In this document: positions 1 through 8,172 of the stretch, in pieces | How the letters are laid out: the number at the start of each line of letters is the position of its first letter | Position numbering within the stretch: the stretch's first letter is position 1 | Assembly (NCBI RefSeq): GCF_027587195.1 | Contig: NZ_JAPDDP010000008.1 | Location: 92,065-156,064, forward strand | Reading direction: 5' to 3' | Source: Solirubrobacter phytolaccae | Lineage (GTDB): Bacteria; Actinomycetota; Thermoleophilia; Solirubrobacterales; Solirubrobacteraceae | Length of the DNA: 64,000 nucleotides | Made by a program: the position numbers and the translations under genes | The notes under the pieces: generated by a model | What the model was told of the DNA's origin: nothing | Database searches by the model: none | What the model saw: only the letters and a program-made list of their open reading frames with translations

Positions 1-228
1 GCCACCGGAGACATCGCCATCGGCGGGCCCGAGCTCGCGGCCGAGGCGGCGCGAGAAGGTCTGCTCGACGAGTACCGGTTGTTCGTGCATCCGGTCGCGG
101 TCGGCGGCGGCGTGCCGTTCTTCCCGCGCGATCACCGCGTCGACCTGGAGCTGGTGGAGACGCGCACGTTCAGCTCGCGCGTCGTGTACCTGCGCTACCG
201 CGCGTCAACCAAGAAGGGGCAGTCATGA
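1..228 (+). CDS. RibD C-terminal / dihydrofolate reductase-like protein, 3' part only
   Basis: Open from base 1 and in frame to TGA at 226-228, so only the last 75 codons are present and the start lies outside the window. The visible part reads GDIAIGGPELAAEA, then LLDEYRLFVHPVAVGGGVPFF, the usual C-terminal end of the RibD-C/DHFR-like reductase family (NADPH-dependent reductases related to the pyrimidine reductase of riboflavin synthesis, many of unknown substrate). The stop overlaps the start of the next gene (ATGA), so the two are probably translated together. Family assignment is fairly safe; substrate is unknown. Confidence 0.75.
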   Translation, partial: ATGDIAIGGPELAAEAAREGLLDEYRLFVHPVAVGGGVPFFPRDHRVDLELVETRTFSSRVVYLRYRASTKKGQS

Positions 229-851
229 CTCAGATCGCCATCAGCATCACGCCGATCTTCGTGGCCGACCTGCTGGTCGCCGAGGATGCGCGGATGCCGG
301 TCTACGTGCACGTCATCGATCATCCCGACGGACGGGTGCTCGTCGACACGGGCCTCACAGAGCTGCACCCGGCGGCGGCCGACATGGACCCGCGCATCAA
401 GCCGCTGCACACGCAGGAGGACTTCGACGTCGACAGCATCGACATCGTCGTCAACACGCACCTGCACTTCGACCACTGCGGCGGGAACCACCTGTTCGCC
501 GGCAAGCCGATCTACGTGCAGCGACGGGAGCTCGAGGACGCGCGCACCGAGGACGACTACACCATCCGCGAGTGGGTCGATCCGCCCGGGGTGGAGTACC
601 TCCCGGTCGACGGGGAGCATGAGCTGCTGCCCGGGCTCCGGCTCGTTCCGGCGCCGGGACACACGCAGGGCATGCAGGTGGTGGTCGTCGAGACGGGCGG
701 ACGTCCGGTCGTCGTGGGCGGCGATGTGGCGGTGTGGTTCGGTGAGCTCGACGAGCCGGAGAGCGAAGGTCAGCTGCGGGTGCGGGCGCTCGAGCCGGAG
801 CGGGTCTGGCTCACGCACGAGCGCGAGGCGTGGCGACCCGGCCACGGCTGA
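225..851 (+). CDS. Metallo-beta-lactamase fold hydrolase (AHL-lactonase-like)
   Basis: A 208-residue MBL-fold enzyme. The metal site is complete: H79, H81, D83 and H84 in THLHFDH, H146 in APGHTQG, D167 in VGGDVAV and H198 in LTHE. The arrangement resembles N-acyl-homoserine lactonases and their relatives, which open lactone rings with two zinc ions, but this protein is about 40 residues shorter than typical AHL lactonases, mainly after D167. It has no signal peptide, so it should be cytoplasmic. It overlaps the upstream reductase gene by 4 bases. A quorum-quenching role is only one possibility; MBL sequence alone does not fix the substrate. Confidence 0.8.
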   Translation: MTQIAISITPIFVADLLVAEDARMPVYVHVIDHPDGRVLVDTGLTELHPAAADMDPRIKPLHTQEDFDVDSIDIVVNTHLHFDHCGGNHLFAGKPIYVQRRELEDARTEDDYTIREWVDPPGVEYLPVDGEHELLPGLRLVPAPGHTQGMQVVVVETGGRPVVVGGDVAVWFGELDEPESEGQLRVRALEPERVWLTHEREAWRPGHG

Positions 852-858
852 GGCGGAC

Positions 859-1833
859 TCAGAAGCCGCTGCCGCCGTCGCGAACGCGCGGGTCCAGGTG
901 GGCCTGGTAGGCGTCGACCAGGAAGTTGGCGACCACGACGAGGACGACGGCTTCGAGGACCAGCGCCTCCAGCACGGGGACGTCGCGGCTGTAGATCGCG
1001 CCGCGGATCGTCAGGAACATCCCGGGGATGCCGAAGCCGAACTCGATCGCCGCGACCGAGATCAGCATGGTCGAGATGTTCACGCCGGTCATCGCGGTGA
1101 TCGGCGGGAGGGCGACCGGCAGGGCGTGGTGGTTGATCACCCGCCGCGTGGGGACGCCCTTGGCCTGGGCGGTGCGGATGAAGTCCTCGCCGAGGGCGTC
1201 GCGCATGCTCGCCTCCGCGATCCGGGCGACGACGGCGGCGAGCGGGAGGGCACAGCACACCCACGGCACCCACATGGCCTTGAGGAACGCCATCGGGTCG
1301 TCGCTGAACGGCCGGTAGTCGCCCTGGCCGGAGACGAACGGGAGCTTGTACTCGCCGCTGCTCCAAGAGAAGTAGACGAGGACCACGAACGCGAGGAAGT
1401 ACGGCGGACAGGAGAGCAGGAACGCCATCGCGACGTGCAGCGCGCGCGTGAGCCACGTGCCCGGGTGCGCGGCACACCAGCGGCCGGCGGCGATGCCGAG
1501 CAGCGTGCCGAGCAGCATCCCGCCGATGATCAGCTGCAGGTCGACCGGGACGCGATCGCGCATCATCGCCGCGACGGACCCCGCGCCCCAGCCGGTGCAC
1601 AGCTCGATGTAGTCCGGCTTGCGCTTGCGCCCGGGGTTGCAGCCCTCGCCGGTGGTGTCGCCGAGCTCGCCCGTGACGAGGTCGACCATGTGCGCGGGCG
1701 TGTCCGCGATGGCCGCCCCCCAGCCCATCGACTTCACGCCGGTGTTCGCGTTGAACAGCACGTGGCCGGCCGCGAGGGCCAGCAACGCGGTCAGGACGAG
1801 CGCCACCGACCGGCGAGCGAGGAACTGGAACAC
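859..1833 (-). CDS. ABC transporter permease, DppB/OppB family (orphan)
   Basis: A 324-residue inner-membrane permease with an N-terminal membrane segment (about residues 8-28), a long external loop, then five further hydrophobic segments. The cytoplasmic coupling (EAA) loop is clear: EASMRDALGEDF followed by RTAQAKGV. Family members form a heterodimer with a DppC-type permease to import peptides, nickel or similar solutes. No DppC permease, ATPase or binding protein is in this window, and the position where dppC would follow is occupied by a converging gene. The first external loop is unusual: it holds two cysteines around a basic stretch (GCNPGRKRKPDYIELC). The partner subunits must be elsewhere or lost. 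Confidence 0.8.
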   Translation of the reverse strand: MFQFLARRSVALVLTALLALAAGHVLFNANTGVKSMGWGAAIADTPAHMVDLVTGELGDTTGEGCNPGRKRKPDYIELCTGWGAGSVAAMMRDRVPVDLQLIIGGMLLGTLLGIAAGRWCAAHPGTWLTRALHVAMAFLLSCPPYFLAFVVLVYFSWSSGEYKLPFVSGQGDYRPFSDDPMAFLKAMWVPWVCCALPLAAVVARIAEASMRDALGEDFIRTAQAKGVPTRRVINHHALPVALPPITAMTGVNISTMLISVAAIEFGFGIPGMFLTIRGAIYSRDVPVLEALVLEAVVLVVVANFLVDAYQAHLDPRVRDGGSGF

Positions 1834-1912
1834 GTGGTCCTTATGTCCGGTCCCGCCCGAATGTGTCTCCGCGGGTGGCTCGGACCCACGTGGTGGTTCG
1901 CGAGCGGACAGC

Positions 1913-2926
1913 TCAGGGCTGCAGCTCGGTCGGGGGCGTCACCTCCCGCTCGTCGGGGGTGCCTGTGCACCCCTCGGCCTCGGGGGTCTCGGTGCAGTTG
2001 GGTTCGATCGGCGGAACGGTCTCGTCGGGCTCGATCGGCGGTTCGGTCTCGTCGGGCTCGACCGGCGGATCGGTCTCGTCGTTGTCGGCGGCGTCGGCGC
2101 AGCCGGGATCGAAGCCGAAGTCGGCCTTGCCGTCGCCGTCGTCATCGCCGCCGTTCGCGCATTGCGTCTTGACGGTCTCCGGTCCGCTCTCGTCATCGTC
2201 CCGCGCGTTCTGGCAGTGCGGGTCGCCGGTGCCGTCGGGGTCGTAGTCGACCTTGCCGTCGCCATCGTCATCGCGATGGTTGCCGCACTGCGGCGTCTCA
2301 GCGTTCTCCTTCACCCGGTCACGGGCGGCACTGCGCTGCTGCGGGGCGAACGTCTTGATCGCCACGCTGTCGCCGCCCTTCTGGCCGGCGAACCACGCGC
2401 TGAGCACGATCGCGCCGCCGACCGCCTCCGGGGTGACGACGCCGGCCCGCGCGCCGAGGTCGACCAGCTGGTTGCGCAGCGTCTCGGACAGGTTCCGGAG
2501 CTGCTGCTTCTGGGCCAGGCTCGGTTCGCGGTCCAGGAACGCGCGCACCGCCCGGAGGTAGCTGACCTCGGCGATCACCACCGCGTGCACGTCGCGTTCG
2601 ATCTCCTGCTCCTGCTCTCCGTCGACCTCGGCCGACTGCATGAACGTCCGCAGCTCGCGGGTCTTGTCGAGCGCCAGCTCGCGGCGCGAGCGGCTGATCT
2701 CCACCCACCCCTCGGTGCCCAGCTCGTTGAGCGCGCCGGTGAGGCTCGTGTTGGCGGACTGGAGCATCGTCAGGTGCGGCTTGAGCTCCTCCGCCAGCAC
2801 GCCGCCCCGGCACGCGTTGGCGACGAAGCCGCCGATGGCGAGCAGCGCCGAGACGGCGCCGATGAACATCACCGTCGTCTGGAACGTGCTGCGGCGGGGT
2901 GGGCGGGGTTCGGATGGAGCGGCCAT
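1913..2926 (-). CDS. Membrane-anchored protein with calcium-type DDDGDGK repeats and acidic proline tail
   Basis: 337 residues. One N-terminal membrane segment (about 17-36) is followed by a helical region of some 150 residues rich in E, R and L that looks coiled-coil-like, with RDVHAVVIAEVSYLRA in the middle. From about residue 212 there are two repeats of the form C-x(2-3)-N/G-x-DDDGDGK-x-D, ending D-P-x-C, typical of calcium-binding thrombospondin type 3-like repeats in surface proteins. The tail carries three tandem DET-x-PP-x-EP units, then a C-rich threonine/glutamate segment. Topology suggests the repeats lie outside the cell. No enzymatic domain is visible. It lies upstream of, and on the same strand as, the DppB-like permease, with a 79-bp gap. 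Confidence 0.7.
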   Translation of the reverse strand: MAAPSEPRPPRRSTFQTTVMFIGAVSALLAIGGFVANACRGGVLAEELKPHLTMLQSANTSLTGALNELGTEGWVEISRSRRELALDKTRELRTFMQSAEVDGEQEQEIERDVHAVVIAEVSYLRAVRAFLDREPSLAQKQQLRNLSETLRNQLVDLGARAGVVTPEAVGGAIVLSAWFAGQKGGDSVAIKTFAPQQRSAARDRVKENAETPQCGNHRDDDGDGKVDYDPDGTGDPHCQNARDDDESGPETVKTQCANGGDDDGDGKADFGFDPGCADAADNDETDPPVEPDETEPPIEPDETVPPIEPNCTETPEAEGCTGTPDEREVTPPTELQP

Positions 2927-2970
2927 GCTCCCTGTGACCCGGTCCGCGCGCCGGGAGATACAGGACGTGA

Positions 2971-3375
2971 TCAGGCGAGCCGCGGCAGCACCGCGTAGAG
3001 CGTCGCGCGCTCGGTGGCGCTCAGGCTCGCGAGGACCTCGTCCTCCATCGCGTGGATGTCCGCCTGGATCGCCGCGTGCTTCGCGCGGCCCGCCGCCGTG
3101 AGGGAGACGACCCGCGCGCGGCGATCCGACGGGTCGGGCTCACGCGCGACGAGCCCGTCGGCCTCGAGGCCGTCGAGGATCTTGATCAGGCGCGTCTTGT
3201 CGTAGCCCATGGACTCGGCGAGCGCGAGCTGGGTCGGGGTGGACCCGCGCGCCAGCAAGCTCAGCGCCACGTACGCCCACATGCTCACGCCGTGCGCTTC
3301 GAGCAGCGGGCGCTCGGCGTCGATGACGCGGCGGGCGGCACGTGCGAGCAGCTCTCCCAGATCCGGACGGTCCAC
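2971..3375 (-). CDS. MarR-family transcriptional regulator
   Basis: Winged-helix MarR repressor. The wing and recognition region are typical: LALAESMGYDKTRLIKILDGLEADG, then REPDPSDRRARVVSLTAAG. MarR dimers usually repress a divergent gene and themselves and are released by small aromatic ligands or oxidation. I chose the GTG at 3375 (134 residues, VDRPDLGELL); a TTG at 3399 would add eight residues but lies inside the inverted repeat at 3395-3444, which is better read as its operator. The divergent target is the SRPBCC gene at 3428, now frameshifted. Confidence 0.85.
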   Translation of the reverse strand: MDRPDLGELLARAARRVIDAERPLLEAHGVSMWAYVALSLLARGSTPTQLALAESMGYDKTRLIKILDGLEADGLVAREPDPSDRRARVVSLTAAGRAKHAAIQADIHAMEDEVLASLSATERATLYAVLPRLA

Positions 3376-3394
3376 CGCCCGGATGGTACGCGTA

Positions 3395-3444
3395 GACAAA
3401 TCGTATGCGTCTGCTTATGATCTACGTATGCCTACGAATTTGTC
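3395..3444. promoter_or_regulatory. Inverted repeat between divergent marR and SRPBCC genes (probable MarR operator)
   Basis: Left arm GACAAATCGTA (3395-3405) and right arm TACGAATTTGTC (3433-3444) are reverse complements apart from one extra base in the right arm. A second motif, CGTATGC, is directly repeated at 3402-3408 and 3425-3431. The right arm covers the SRPBCC start codon region and the left arm lies just upstream of the marR GTG start, as expected for an operator controlling both genes. Confidence 0.5.
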
Positions 3445-3828
3445 CGTCACACGGTCGATCTCGATCCAGGCGAAGCCGGAGGCGGTGCTGGATCTCGTCG
3501 GTGACGCGCACGCGCTGCCGCGCTGGGCGCCCGGGTTCGCGCGCGGGGTGCGCGAGGCGGGAGCGCACTGGCTCGTCGACACGGGCGCGGGCGAGGCGCT
3601 GATCGACCTGCGCGTCTCGCGGGAGCGCGGCACCGTCGACATCGTGTCCGCGGAGCAGCCCGGGCGCGGCGTGTTCACGCGGGTGCTCGCGAACGGCGAC
3701 GGCTGCGAGTACCTGTTCACGCAGTTCTTCCCGACTCGGTGAGCGAGGAGGACGTGCGCCGTCAGGTCGAGGTGGTCGAGGGGGAGCTGGAGACCGTCCG
3801 GCGGCTCACCGAGGCGCCCGCCGTGTGA
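3428..3828 (+). pseudogene. SRPBCC-family protein with a single-base frameshift
   Basis: The ATG at 3428 opens a frame of 104 residues (MPTNLSVTRSISIQAKPEAV through EYLFTQFFPTR) that stops at 3742. This looks like the first three quarters of a polyketide-cyclase/START-like (SRPBCC) ligand-binding protein. Immediately after, another frame continues with SVSEEDVRRQVEVVEGELETV and stops at 3828; this is the kind of C-terminal helix these proteins need. Adding one base near 3731 (making FFPDSVSEED) would give an intact protein of about 133 residues. It may be a real decay event or a sequencing error. It is divergent from a marR gene. Confidence 0.65.
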
Positions 3829-3840
3829 GAAGGTTCTCCG

Positions 3841-4572
3841 ATGCGTGGCGCTCTGGCGTTGATCGCGGCGGGGCTGGCCGTGGCCATCGCCTTCGGGGCG
3901 ATCGAGGTGCCGAACATCGCCGCGCTCGTCGAGGACGCCACGACCCCGCTGGGCGCTTGGGTGTACCTGGGCGTCGGCGCGTTCGTGTTCCTCGAGACCA
4001 CGGTGCTGCTCGGGTTCCTGATCCACGGGGAGCTGCTGCTGATGCTGGGCGGCGCGGCCGCGGCACGGGGTGACGCGTCGCTCGTCGTGATGATCGCCGT
4101 CGCGTGGCTCGCGGCGGTCGCCGGCGACATGGCCAGCCTGCAGCTCGGGCGCACCCTGGGCCGACCGTTCATCGAGCGCCGCGGCGCGCGCCTGAAGCTC
4201 GGCCCGGAGCGTCTCGCCCGCATCGACGGGTTCTTCGCCCGCCACGGCGCCAAGGCCCTGTTCCTCGGCCGCTTCACCGGGTTCCTGCGCTCGACGATGC
4301 CGTTCGTGGTGGGCAGCTCGGGCGGCGTCACCCTCCGCCGGCTGCTCCCGTTCAGCGTCGCGAGCGGCCTCGTGTGGACCGCGACCTTCACCGTCATCGG
4401 CTACGCGCTCGCGGGGGAGTTCGCGGACGCGGGCGCGATCGCCATGCGCGCCGGCGCCGCGGCGATCCTGCTCGTGGTGGCGGTGCTCACGCTCCGGTCG
4501 AAGCTCACGCGCGCGCAGCCGACGCCGGTGCTTCAGGAAACGTTTCACCAGCGAGATGCACATCCGCAGTAG
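3841..4572 (+). CDS. DedA-family membrane protein (VTT domain)
   Basis: 243 residues with about five hydrophobic segments. The family core is visible as LETTVLLGFLIHGELLL near the start and FLGRFTGFLRSTMPFVVGSSG around residues 140-160, with the conserved GR and the arginine of FLRS. DedA proteins are scramblase or flippase-type inner-membrane proteins involved in lipid carrier recycling (for example undecaprenyl phosphate) and proton-driven homeostasis. The short basic C-terminal tail is variable. It begins 12 bases after the frameshifted SRPBCC gene. Confidence 0.85.
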   Translation: MRGALALIAAGLAVAIAFGAIEVPNIAALVEDATTPLGAWVYLGVGAFVFLETTVLLGFLIHGELLLMLGGAAAARGDASLVVMIAVAWLAAVAGDMASLQLGRTLGRPFIERRGARLKLGPERLARIDGFFARHGAKALFLGRFTGFLRSTMPFVVGSSGGVTLRRLLPFSVASGLVWTATFTVIGYALAGEFADAGAIAMRAGAAAILLVVAVLTLRSKLTRAQPTPVLQETFHQRDAHPQ

Positions 4573-4581
4573 TGTCGGTTC

Positions 4582-7500
4582 ATGTCGGGCCGCCAGGCGT
4601 GCTTGACGTGTGACCGAGCGATCGAGCCGGACCACCGGTTCTGCCCGCGCTGTGGGACCGCGCTCGCGCCGGACGCGGCCGCGCCCGGTCGCAAGACGAT
4701 CACGATCCTGTTCTGCGACCTCGAAGGGTTCACGAGCTTCGGCGAGCGCTTCGACCCGGAGACGCAGCTGCAGGTCATCGGCCGCTACTACGACGCGCTG
4801 CGGCCCGTCATCCAGGCGCACGGAGGGCGGCCGCAGAAGTACATCGGGGACGCGATCCAGGCGCTGTTCGGCGTGCCGCAGCTGCACGAGGACGACGCGC
4901 TGCGGGCCGCCCGCTGCGCGCTCGCGATGCGGGAGGCCTTGACGAAGCTCAACGTCGAGCTCGGCGCGCAGTGGGGCGTGACGCTGCGCGCCCGGTACGG
5001 GATCGCGACGGGTGAGGTCGCGGTCGGGTCGGTCGACGGGCAGCGGTTCTTCGCGCTCGGCGACCCCGTCAACGTGGCCAGCCGACTGGAGACCGCGGCG
5101 CCGCTGGATCAGGTGCTCGTCGACGCGCGCACCGCGAGCCTGCTCGACGGGCACGCCGTCCTCGGCCCCGCGGAGCCGCTGCGGCTCAAGGGCAAGTCGG
5201 CGCCGGTGCTCGCGTGCCGGCTGCGCGGACTCATCGATCACGACGACGACGCGCACGAGGCCGCGCCGCGCGCGCTCGTCGGCCGCGCGACCGAGCTCGC
5301 GGCGCTCCATGCCGCCCTCGACCACGCGTGCGAGCGGCGGCGCGCGACGGTGCGGACCGTGGTCGGCCCGGCGGGGATCGGCAAGTCGAGCCTCGTGCGG
5401 CGCTTCATGGACGAGGTGGAGCCGCGCGGCCGGGCGGTCTTCGGCCGCTGCCTGCCGTACGGAGAGGGCGTGACGCTGCGGCCGCTGGCGGAGATCGTCG
5501 AGCGGCTCGCGGGCGGCACGGACCGGCGGACGATCGCCGCCGTGCTGGGCGACGACGAGGACGCGCGGCGCGTCGCTGCCCGGATCTCACTCGGCGTCGG
5601 GTTCACGGAGGGTCCGGTGCCGTTCGACGAGATCGTGTGGGCGGCGCGGCGCCTGCTCGAGGCCGCCGCCCGCGAGCGGCCGCTGGTGGTCGTCGTCGAG
5701 GATGTCCACTGGGCGGCGCCGACGCTGGTCGAGCTGCTGGACCACGTGGCCGCGACCGCGCGCGAGGTGCCGCTGCTGATCGTCGGCCTCGCGCGCCCGG
5801 AGTGGCGCGAGCGCGCCGACCGCATCACCGGCGAGGTCACGCTCCCGCTCGGTCCGCTGTCCGCGCACGAGGCCGAGCGACTGCTGGCGCCCGAGGACGC
5901 GCTGACGGCCGAGCAGCGAACGGGCGTCCTGCACGCGGCCGAGGGCAACCCGCTGTTCCTGGAGCAGCTCGTCGCGCTCGCGGCGGAGACCGGCGCCGCG
6001 TCCACGGCCCTGCCGGCGACGGTCCAGGCCGTGCTCGGCGAGCGCGTCGACGCGCTCACGCCCGCCGAGCGCGAGGTCGTCGACTGCGCGGCGGTCGTCG
6101 GCCGGACCTTCGACCGCGCGCTCGTCGCCTCGCTCCTGACGCCCCGCCACCGCGACCGCGTCGACGCCTCGCTCCACGCGCTGATCGCCCGTGACATGCT
6201 CCGCCCCGACGGCGACGCGTTCCGCTTCTCGCACATCCTGCTGCGCGACGAGGTGTACGAGCTCGTCGCCAAGACGCGCCGTGCCGAGCTGCACCACCGG
6301 GTCGCCGACGCGCTCGTCGCGGAGGCCGCGCACGACGACATCGTCGGCTACCACTACGAGCAGGCGCACGCGTTCGGCACGGGGCTGCACCCGCGCGGCG
6401 ACCCGGGGCAGGCGCGGATCGCGAACGCCGCCGCGACGCACCTCGGCGCGGCGGGGCGCGCGGCGCTCGGGCGCGACGAGCTGTCGGCGGCGGCCGGGCT
6501 GCTCGAGCGCGCGGTCGGCCTGCTGGAGCGCTACGACGATCCCGCGCTCGGCGTGCTCGCGCCCGAGCTCGGCGTCGCGCTCACGCACGGCGGGCAGCTG
6601 CCGCGCGCGAAGGCGGTGCTTCGCGACGCCGCGCGCCGGGCGGCGGCGCGTGGCAGCGCCGTCGACGAGGCGCACGCGCGCGTGGCGCTGCTCGGCGTCT
6701 ACCTGCAGACGGGGTCCGCGGCACCGGAGATCCGTCGCCGCTTCCCGGCGCTGCGGACGATCTTCGAGGCGGCCGGCGACGAGCTCGGCCTCGCCCGGCT
6801 CTGGCGCCTGCGCGCGCTCATGCACTGGATCGACGCGCACTCCGCCGAGGCCGACGAGGCGTGGGAGCTCGCGGTCGATCACGCCCGCCGCGCCGGCGAC
6901 ACGCAGGGGTACGCCGACGCCTTCTGCTGGCTGGCCTCCTCGACGTTCGCGGGGCCGGCGCCCGCCGAGGAGGGGATCGTGCGCTGCGAGCTCATCCAGC
7001 AGGCGCTCGGCGACCTCCGGCGCGCGCGGGCGTTCGTGCTCCAGCCACTGGCCGCGCTGCACGCGATGCGCGGGGAGCTCGGCGCGGCGCGCGAGCTGAT
7101 CGGCGCGAGCCACGCGATGCTCGCCGACCTGACCCCGAACCTGCAGACCGCGGTCGCCTACCACGAGGCGTTCATCGACATGCTCGCGGGCGAGCCCGAT
7201 CGTGCGGAGGCGACCCTGCGCGCCGGCCACGACCGGCTGGACGCGATGGGCGAAACCGCGCTGCGTGCCGACACGGCGGCGGCGCTCAGCCGCGCCGTGT
7301 TCGAGCAGGGCCGGCCGGACGAGGCGCTCGCGCTCACCCGCGACGCCGAGCTCGGCGCGGCCGGCGACGACCGGTCGGCGCAGATCGCGTGGCGTGTCGC
7401 CCGCGCGCCCGTGCTCGCGCACCGCGGCGAGCTCGAGGACGCCGACCGCCTGTCCGCGGAGGCCGTCGCCATCCTCGGCGACACGGACTGGTTGCACGAC

Positions 7501-7695
7501 CTGGCCGACGCGCTGCTCGTCCGCGCGGACGTGCTGCGCGTGTGCTCGGACGCCGACGCGGCCGAGACGGCGACCAGGGCTTCGCTCGACCACTTCGAGC
7601 GCAAGGGCGATGTGGTCATGGCCGAGCGCGCACGTGCGCGGCTCGTGCCGGCAGCACCCCAACCAACAGGAGGTGTTCCGCAGTGTCGGCGATGA
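4582..7695 (+). CDS. Zinc-ribbon / class III adenylate cyclase / AAA ATPase / TPR regulator
   Basis: 1037 residues. A zinc ribbon (C7, C10, C21, C24) precedes a class III nucleotidyl cyclase domain (about 38-210) with all key residues of an active adenylate-type site: metal aspartates D46 and D90, purine-selecting K86 and D161, and transition-state N164 and R168. A STAND-like ATPase follows, with Walker A GPAGIGKSS (262-270) and Walker B VVVVEDVHW near 370. The rest is a long alpha-helical tetratricopeptide-like sensor region. Such proteins are soluble signalling ATPases that probably make cAMP when an unknown ligand engages the helical part. Its end contains the AGGAGG site and start of the next gene. 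Confidence 0.88.
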   Translation: MSGRQACLTCDRAIEPDHRFCPRCGTALAPDAAAPGRKTITILFCDLEGFTSFGERFDPETQLQVIGRYYDALRPVIQAHGGRPQKYIGDAIQALFGVPQLHEDDALRAARCALAMREALTKLNVELGAQWGVTLRARYGIATGEVAVGSVDGQRFFALGDPVNVASRLETAAPLDQVLVDARTASLLDGHAVLGPAEPLRLKGKSAPVLACRLRGLIDHDDDAHEAAPRALVGRATELAALHAALDHACERRRATVRTVVGPAGIGKSSLVRRFMDEVEPRGRAVFGRCLPYGEGVTLRPLAEIVERLAGGTDRRTIAAVLGDDEDARRVAARISLGVGFTEGPVPFDEIVWAARRLLEAAARERPLVVVVEDVHWAAPTLVELLDHVAATAREVPLLIVGLARPEWRERADRITGEVTLPLGPLSAHEAERLLAPEDALTAEQRTGVLHAAEGNPLFLEQLVALAAETGAASTALPATVQAVLGERVDALTPAEREVVDCAAVVGRTFDRALVASLLTPRHRDRVDASLHALIARDMLRPDGDAFRFSHILLRDEVYELVAKTRRAELHHRVADALVAEAAHDDIVGYHYEQAHAFGTGLHPRGDPGQARIANAAATHLGAAGRAALGRDELSAAAGLLERAVGLLERYDDPALGVLAPELGVALTHGGQLPRAKAVLRDAARRAAARGSAVDEAHARVALLGVYLQTGSAAPEIRRRFPALRTIFEAAGDELGLARLWRLRALMHWIDAHSAEADEAWELAVDHARRAGDTQGYADAFCWLASSTFAGPAPAEEGIVRCELIQQALGDLRRARAFVLQPLAALHAMRGELGAARELIGASHAMLADLTPNLQTAVAYHEAFIDMLAGEPDRAEATLRAGHDRLDAMGETALRADTAAALSRAVFEQGRPDEALALTRDAELGAAGDDRSAQIAWRVARAPVLAHRGELEDADRLSAEAVAILGDTDWLHDLADALLVRADVLRVCSDADAAETATRASLDHFERKGDVVMAERARARLVPAAPQPTGGVPQCRR

Positions 7696-8114
7696 AACCG
7701 CAGTTCGCGAAGGTGCTGGACGTCGTCACGCACGACGGCATGCAGGTCGTGGAGGCGAAGGGCGCGATCGACCTCTCGGGGGACGAGGAGATGGTGGACG
7801 TGTGGGTCAAGATCGTCCAGCCGTGGGACAAGTCGGCCCACGCCAAGGGCGTGGTCGCGTTCGGGCAGGGCACGAAGGACCTGGCTCCCGCGCCCGACGC
7901 CGCCCGCCAGGGAGGCTCGGAACGCGTGACCGAGTGGACCGCCGACGTCGTCTGCGCCGCGGGCGAGTTCAAGACGGACAAGGCCCGCGCCGAGGCCACG
8001 ATCATCATGCGGGACAAGCCGGACGGCGAGATCCCGGGCATGGTGCTCGAGGTCTGGTGGTGGGAGGTCGTCGACCTGAGCGTCGAGCCACCTCCAGCCC
8101 AGTCGGCGTCGTAG
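7683..8114 (+). CDS. Conserved hypothetical small protein, coupled to the cyclase
   Basis: 143 residues from GTG at 7683, chosen because AGGAGG (about 7667-7672) sits nine bases upstream; an ATG three codons later is the alternative. It overlaps the cyclase gene by 13 bases. The protein is soluble, with a mixed alpha/beta appearance and a tryptophan-rich end (MVLEVWWWEVVDLSVE). It has no signal peptide or membrane segment. I do not recognise the family. A strong ribosome-binding site suggests it is made in excess over the large cyclase, perhaps as a partner or target. Confidence 0.7.
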   Translation: MSAMKPQFAKVLDVVTHDGMQVVEAKGAIDLSGDEEMVDVWVKIVQPWDKSAHAKGVVAFGQGTKDLAPAPDAARQGGSERVTEWTADVVCAAGEFKTDKARAEATIIMRDKPDGEIPGMVLEVWWWEVVDLSVEPPPAQSAS

Positions 8115-8128
8115 ACGCGGACGTCGGT

Positions 8129-8159
8129 GCCGCGCCGGGGCGACCAACCCCGGCGCGGC
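8129..8159. terminator. Strong bidirectional hairpin between convergent genes
   Basis: GCCGCGCCGGGG (8129-8140) and its exact complement CCCCGGCGCGGC (8148-8159) flank a 7-base loop, giving a perfect 12-bp stem. It lies in the 58-bp gap between two converging genes. There is only a short, weak T-run after it (TTG), so it may act as a GC-rich L-shaped terminator serving both strands. Confidence 0.75.
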
Positions 8160-8172
8160 CTTGCTCAGTTGC

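Noticed and set aside
225..851. Confident quorum-quenching AHL lactonase
   Set aside because: Metal ligands fit many MBL hydrolases, the protein is short and there is no supporting neighbour, so only a fold-level call is kept.
286..2172. Long plus-strand frame of over 600 codons across the MBL and permease genes
   Set aside because: Composition is serine/arginine-rich noise and it crosses two genes with clear motifs on other frames.
5587..7662. Minus-strand open frame of about 690 codons opposite the cyclase-ATPase
   Set aside because: Antisense shadow with no recognisable domain; the plus strand codes for an intact cyclase/ATPase/TPR protein.
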